From: Rossellomorea vietnamensis
GTDB lineage: Bacteria > Bacillota > Bacilli > Bacillales > Bacillaceae_B
Direction: 5' to 3'
NCBI RefSeq assembly: GCF_001305855.1
Contig: NZ_LIXZ01000002.1
Span: forward strand, 291,798 to 326,379
DNA length: 34,582 bases
Shown: piece after piece, positions 31,104 through 34,582 of the stretch
Numbering within the stretch: position 1 is the first letter of the stretch
Layout: each line of letters starts with the position of its first letter
Notes under the pieces: generated by a model
What the model saw: the letters and a program-made list of their open reading frames with translations, nothing else
Database searches by the model: none
Told to the model about the DNA's origin: nothing
Translations under genes and position numbers: made by a program

Positions 31104-32045
31104 TTATTGATGATTCCTGCACACTTCCCGTAAATCCTTCATCACTTCTTCTTTCTCATCCCATGAATAAATGGACGCACCAGCTGCCAGGGGATGTCCG
31201 CCACCGTTGTATTTCTTGGCGATGGTGTTGATGACGGGACCCTTCGAACGAAGGCGAACCCTGATTTGATCATGTTCTTCAATAAAGAAGACCCATGCTT
31301 TCATGCCTTTCACATTCCCTAACGTACTGACGAGAAGGGACGCTTCTGATGGCACGACGGCGTGCTCTTCGAGGATATCCTTCGTCATGACCATCATGCC
31401 GCAGCCATCTCCATCCATCTCGAAATTCTGCAGCACATATCCGTTAAGCTTCGTGACATTGGAATCGACTTCATACATTTTATTGAACAATTCATTCCGG
31501 TCGAAATCATAGCGGATCAATTCACCCGCAATGTCAAATGTCTTCTGGGTCGTACTTGGATACAGGAATCTTCCTGTATCACCGACGATCCCGGCGAACA
31601 GAAGTCGTGCTCCTGAATCAGGAAGGGTCAATCCCTTGTCTTTTCCGAACTGGTAAAATTCATAGATCATTTCACTGACGGAGCTCGCCGTCGTATCGAT
31701 CCACAGGTGATCCCCGTAAGCATCCTCATTTGGATGGTGATCAATTTTCACAAGCTTGTCTCCTAGTTTATAGCGACGGTCACAGATTCGTTCTTCGTTG
31801 GCCGTATCACACACAATAATCAGGGCCCCTTCGAATACGGAATCTTCAATGTCATCAAGACGTTTTAAGTAATGAAGGGTTTCTTCTTCTTTTCCAACAG
31901 CGTAAATGTTCTTATCGGGGAATGAGGCTTTCAGCATTTCCACGAGTCCACCCTGTGATCCGTATGCATCCGGATCCGGTCGGACATGTCTATGTACAAT
32001 GATCGTTTCATATTGTTTGATAAGATTCAGGATTTGTTCTTTCAT
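31104..32045 (-). CDS. nrnA: Bifunctional oligoribonuclease/pAp phosphatase NrnA (YtqI)
   Basis: The ATG at 32043-32045 (MKEQILNLIKQ) follows AAAGGAGATTCCC and gives 313 residues, the usual length; a longer in-frame start at 32081 lacks a site. The DHH-family motifs are present: VHRHVRPDPDAYGSQGG, VCDTAN, VKIDHHPNEDAYGDH and, in the DHHA1 domain, NGGGHPLAAGA. The enzyme degrades 2-5 nt RNA fragments and dephosphorylates 3'-phosphoadenosine 5'-phosphate, with Mn. In B. subtilis it lies between ytpI and ytrI; here ytpI is divergent at 32139, but the TOMM cluster follows in place of ytrI. Confidence 0.96.
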   Translation of the reverse strand: MKEQILNLIKQYETIIVHRHVRPDPDAYGSQGGLVEMLKASFPDKNIYAVGKEEETLHYLKRLDDIEDSVFEGALIIVCDTANEERICDRRYKLGDKLVKIDHHPNEDAYGDHLWIDTTASSVSEMIYEFYQFGKDKGLTLPDSGARLLFAGIVGDTGRFLYPSTTQKTFDIAGELIRYDFDRNELFNKMYEVDSNVTKLNGYVLQNFEMDGDGCGMMVMTKDILEEHAVVPSEASLLVSTLGNVKGMKAWVFFIEEHDQIRVRLRSKGPVINTIAKKYNGGGHPLAAGASIYSWDEKEEVMKDLREVCRNHQ

Positions 32046-32138
32046 GGGAATCTCCTTTGTGGTGGAATTTTTATTTGGCATTCTGCTCGGTTATCTGTAA
32101 AATAGTAGCGAGAGATGTCAACGATGGAGGACAAAACT

Positions 32139-32444
32139 ATGTATTTTCTCGCATTACTGATCGTCGTCACGTTCACCTTCTATGTCTTTTATAAAATTAG
32201 ACAGGTGCGAACACGACGACCGATGGAAAAGAAATGGTTATCGGCGAAAGCAAGCATTGCCCTTGGGCTGTTCGTTGCCCTGTTCGGGATCAATCAGCTG
32301 TTTTTATTCCCTGGTACACTGACGTATGTCATCTGCGCGCTTTTCATCCTTATTGGACTCGGAAGCTGCTGGGCTGGATATAAAATGTACAAGCATGTGC
32401 TCCCTTTTGCACAGAGGGAAGCGAAAGAACTGGATAACCAATAA
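32139..32444 (+). CDS. ytpI: YtpI-like membrane protein
   Basis: The ATG at 32139 (MYFLALLIVV) follows GATGGAGGACAAAACT. The frame is open from 32115, but that start has no site. The 101-residue protein has three helices (about 2-17, 37-55 and 62-82) and short charged ends (RQVRTRRPMEKKWLSAK). It is divergent from nrnA and convergent with ytoI, the arrangement of B. subtilis ytpI. The function is unknown. An intrinsic terminator follows at 32451-32479. Confidence 0.85.
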   Translation: MYFLALLIVVTFTFYVFYKIRQVRTRRPMEKKWLSAKASIALGLFVALFGINQLFLFPGTLTYVICALFILIGLGSCWAGYKMYKHVLPFAQREAKELDNQ

Positions 32445-32450
32445 GGTACG

Positions 32451-32479
32451 AAAGACTAGATTTCAATCTAGTCTTTTTT
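32451..32479 (+). terminator. Intrinsic terminator of ytpI
   Basis: AGACTAGATT and AATCTAGTCT form a 10-bp stem followed by T6. It is placed between convergent ytpI and ytoI. Confidence 0.9.
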
Positions 32480-32484
32480 ATTGA

Positions 32485-33804
32485 TTAACGCCGGTCAATT
32501 AGCTGACAAATCATCAGCGATTTCCCCATTAACACGCCTTCGTTATATACTTCTACATCCACTTTACCAAATTTTCTTCCGACGTCGAGTACTTTCGGAT
32601 GGATCTCCAGTATGCTTTCCATCTGGACCGGTTTGATGAAGTAGATGGTCATATTTTCGATGACGAGGTCGCCTTTCTTATAGGGCTTTAGTGCACGATT
32701 AGCCGCTTCGGTCATCAAGGTCGTGAATACACCATAAGAGAGCGTTCCGATTCCCGTCGTCATCTGCGGTGTGACGGCAAATTGGTAGATTTCTTTGTTA
32801 TCTTTTTTCTCGCCTATTACTTCCACTGCATTCGAAATGAGGTCATCGATTGTTTCTCCAACCTGTGGCTGACGTTGAATCATTTGCAGGGCTTTCAGTA
32901 CGTCCTGACGGCTGATGATCCCCTGCAGTTTGTTCTGTTCATTGACGACAGGGAGTAATTCGATCCCTTCCCAAATCATGATATGGGCGGCGGATGCGAC
33001 ACTCGTGTTCGGGCTGACGGTGATCGGCTGCTTCGTCATGATCTTATCGATGCCAGCATACTTTTCCTGTCCCATGACGTCTTTTGAAGTCACCATACCA
33101 TGGACTTTCAAGTTGCGGTCCACGACCGGGAAACGGCTGTGGAAGGTGTACTGATTCTTTTCGAACCATTCTTCCAACGTGTCATCCAGATGCAGATAAA
33201 TCGTATCATCGACTTTCGTTAAAATGTCTTCCACTAACACGATCTCTTTTTTGATGAGCTGATCGTAAATGGCCCGGTTGATCATGGTGGCGACAGTGAA
33301 GGTGTCATAGGAAGTGGAGATGATCGGGAGTTCGAGTTCATCCGCGAGCTTCTTGACGTCTTCATCTGCATCGAATCCACCTGTGATCAGGACGGCTGCC
33401 CCTGCTCGCAAGGCATGTTCCTGGGCCTGGGTCCGGTTTCCGATGATCAAGAGGTTCCCTGCTTCCGTGTATCTCATCATGGCTTCAAGCTTCATGGCTC
33501 CAATGACAAACTTGTTGAGCATCTTATGCAGGCCGGATCGTCCACCGAGTACTTGTCCATCGATGATATTGACCACTTCTGCGTAGGTGAGCTTTTCGAT
33601 GTTTTCTTTTTTCTTCTGTTCGATGCGGATCGTGCCGACGCGTTCGATGGTGCTGACGTAGCCTTTCGTTTCGGCATCCTTGATCGCCCGGTATGCCGTT
33701 CCTTCACTGACGGTCAGTGCTTTTGCGATTTGGCGGACGGAGATTTTTTCTCCGACAGGCAAGGTGTCTATGTACTCCAGTATTTGTTCGTGTTTTGTAG
33801 CCAA
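32485..33804 (-). CDS. ytoI: YtoI: HTH, DRTGG, CBS-pair and hotdog-domain protein
   Basis: The TTG at 33802-33804 (LATKHEQILEYID) follows AAGAAGGGTGAAAAGC and yields 439 residues. The upstream frame to 33873 runs into the promoter. Domains in order: an N-terminal winged helix (ISVRQIAKALTVSEGTAYRAI), a DRTGG domain (EVVNIIDGQVLGGRSGL...VLITGGFDADEDVKKLADE), two CBS domains (FPVVDRNLKVHGMVTSKDVMG; LPVVNEQNKLQGIISRQDVLK), and a C-terminal thioesterase-like hotdog region (FTTLMTEAANRAL...IYFIKPVQMESIL). It is probably an adenine-nucleotide-sensing regulator. The promoter lies at 33845-33873. Confidence 0.93.
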   Translation of the reverse strand: MATKHEQILEYIDTLPVGEKISVRQIAKALTVSEGTAYRAIKDAETKGYVSTIERVGTIRIEQKKKENIEKLTYAEVVNIIDGQVLGGRSGLHKMLNKFVIGAMKLEAMMRYTEAGNLLIIGNRTQAQEHALRAGAAVLITGGFDADEDVKKLADELELPIISTSYDTFTVATMINRAIYDQLIKKEIVLVEDILTKVDDTIYLHLDDTLEEWFEKNQYTFHSRFPVVDRNLKVHGMVTSKDVMGQEKYAGIDKIMTKQPITVSPNTSVASAAHIMIWEGIELLPVVNEQNKLQGIISRQDVLKALQMIQRQPQVGETIDDLISNAVEVIGEKKDNKEIYQFAVTPQMTTGIGTLSYGVFTTLMTEAANRALKPYKKGDLVIENMTIYFIKPVQMESILEIHPKVLDVGRKFGKVDVEVYNEGVLMGKSLMICQLIDRR

Positions 33805-33844
33805 GCTTTTCACCCTTCTTTGTAACGTCCTACTTAATATGTTT

Positions 33845-33873
33845 ATTATAATGTGAAAAGCGCGGTGTTTCAA
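33845..33873 (-). promoter_or_regulatory. Sigma-A promoter of ytoI
   Basis: On the minus strand, TTGAAA (plus 33868-33873) and TATAAT (plus 33845-33850) are separated by 17 bases. Transcription would begin near 33838, about 35 bases before the TTG start. This argues against the longer reading frame, whose first codons lie inside the promoter. Confidence 0.85.
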
Positions 33874-33879
33874 TTTAAT

Positions 33880-33914
33880 CGGGGCTTTGAGTGATACAAG
33901 CCCCGTTTTTCTTT
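33880..33914. terminator. Hairpin between ytoI promoter and upstream small gene
   Basis: CGGGGCTT and AAGCCCCG form an 8-bp stem. T5 follows on the plus strand, while the minus strand has only ATTAAATT after the stem. It lies directly after the stop of the minus-strand 33913-34155 gene, so it probably ends that transcript. Confidence 0.7.
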
Positions 33915-34155
33915 AGCCAAATGATCGTGATTTCACCTTACGAACAGACTTCGATTTCAACTTCTTACCCTTATCTGTTCCTTTTGGTGTGTAAAGCAGG
34001 GCGGCGAGGTTTCCGGCTATGACACAGGTGGCGAGGATGAGCCAGCCGATGGCGAAGTACCCTTTTAGGCCTTCTGCAAAAATAGACATTCGTGGGGCTC
34101 CGTAGTAGATGAGTGCCCCTGTGATGAGTAAACAGAGTATATAACGTTGTTTCAA
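33913..34155 (-). CDS. Small two-helix membrane protein
   Basis: The TTG at 34153-34155 follows AGAGGAGGGGAATG; an ATG four bases upstream is out of frame. The 80-residue product has two hydrophobic helices (YILCLLITGALIYYGA and GYFAIGWLILATCVIAGNLAALLY) and a very basic C-terminal tail (KGKKLKSKSVRKVKSRS) that would stay in the cytoplasm. It lies directly upstream of ytoI, which has its own promoter. The function is unknown. Confidence 0.7.
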   Translation of the reverse strand: MKQRYILCLLITGALIYYGAPRMSIFAEGLKGYFAIGWLILATCVIAGNLAALLYTPKGTDKGKKLKSKSVRKVKSRSFG

Positions 34156-34459
34156 ACATTCCCCTCCTCTCTAGGCTTGTATCATGTATATGCGAGTGAG
34201 TGGAGGATGTTGTGTAAACATGGTAAAAAGCGTGATGCATTTGCATTTAGTAGTTCAGTTTTGTGGAGGAGGATTTTAATTGGTATGTGAATGAGCATAC
34301 TTTTAGCACGTTGAATGAAATGATTGTTTTTTTGATACCTCAAGGATTTTTAACATTATGTGGTAATATAAATATAAAAACTATATATATTCAGTTCTTT
34401 CATTAACAGGCAGGAAAGTGGAATAAGAAACTATTAATTAGTTTAAGGGGAGAGAACTA

Positions 34460-34582
34460 TTGGAGAAGGATACGTTAGAACTAATTAAGGTTGGAAGTTT
34501 AACAGTTATAGCAATTAGTTTGGCTATTATAGCTTGGCGAATGGGCGATGTAGTTAATTATCTATACGATATAGCTCTGAAG
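34460..34582 (+). CDS. 41-residue membrane peptide with TTG start, 3' end at window edge (paralogue of 8320-8445)
   Basis: TTG at 34460 follows TTAAGGGGAGAGAACTA. All 41 codons are in the window and only the stop lies outside. The product differs from the 8320-8445 gene at three positions (Thr for Asn at residue 5, Thr for Ala at 15, Ile for Val at 23), while many codons differ silently. It has the same single helix and the same Met-Gly-Asp-Val-Val-Asn-Tyr tail. The upstream 50 bases also align with the other copy (GGCAGGA...GTGGAATAA region), so the promoter was duplicated too. Confidence 0.75.
   Translation, partial: MEKDTLELIKVGSLTVIAISLAIIAWRMGDVVNYLYDIALK

Noticed and set aside
33492..33707. 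Antisense and alternate frames inside ytoI
   Set aside because: They are shadows of the ytoI coding frame, whose domains are fully accounted for.
34263..34406. 47-codon plus-strand frame starting at GTG (EEDFNWYVNEHTFSTLNEM...)
   Set aside because: Composition is plausible, but there is no ribosome binding site before the GTG and no recognisable family. It may be a gene remnant.

Overview
The window comes from a low-to-mid GC Firmicute, most likely a Bacillaceae chromosome (Bacillus sensu lato). The signs are strong GGAGG-type ribosome binding sites, frequent TTG/GTG starts, SpoIIM-like and YtpI proteins, a T-box leader, and a recognisable core block (nrnA/ytqI, ytpI, ytoI) at the right-hand end. 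No tRNA, rRNA, insertion sequence, integrase or CRISPR array was seen.

Layout. (1) 1-9300 is an accessory patchwork of mostly minus-strand single genes: SpoIIM-like membrane protein, a frameshifted conserved gene, VOC and RidA proteins, a P-loop kinase-like protein, dienelactone hydrolase, GNAT, isochorismatase, serine hydrolase, zinc ribbon, NUDIX, and many small membrane proteins, several too short for routine ORF calling. (2) 9400-13620 is a sensory/transport module: a histidine kinase and OmpR-type regulator divergent from an ABC-2 permease and its ATPase, with tandem direct repeats in the shared promoter region. It is followed by a deletion scar joining two truncated genes. (3) 14030-19450 holds an aldo/keto reductase, a secreted 5'-nucleotidase, an intergenic array of short palindromes, and a class A beta-lactamase divergent from an SGNH esterase-PadR operon. 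Two near-identical palindromic operators lie between them, one filling the spacer of a near-consensus promoter. (4) 19500-24820 holds a T-box leader controlling a HIT hydrolase and a PP2C-like protein (no aminoacyl-tRNA synthetase follows), small membrane proteins, an aminoglycoside-phosphotransferase-like kinase, and a stretch of decayed gene fragments, including a frameshifted nucleoside deoxyribosyltransferase-like gene. (5) 24900-30770 is the highlight: a compact thiazole/oxazole-modified microcin (TOMM) cluster of the heterocycloanthracin/sonorensin type. It contains a 90-residue precursor with a near-perfect Cys-x-x array, a ThiF-like maturation protein, a fused cyclodehydratase/YcaO protein and a two-domain SagB-type dehydrogenase. 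(6) 31100-34582 is conserved core (nrnA, ytpI, ytoI, a small membrane protein), ending in a paralogue of a 41-residue peptide gene also found at 8320-8445.

How the parts work together. In the TOMM cluster the precursor would be made in excess, because an intrinsic terminator lies between it and the enzymes. The ThiF-like and cyclodehydratase proteins would bind the leader and close cysteines into thiazolines, and the SagB protein would oxidise them to thiazoles. No dedicated exporter, leader peptidase or immunity gene is visible. The cluster sits directly downstream of nrnA, where ytrI/ytrH would be expected from B. subtilis gene order, which suggests an island inserted next to core genes. 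The window also carries several single-base frameshifts and gene stubs, so parts of it are either decaying or affected by homopolymer sequencing errors.
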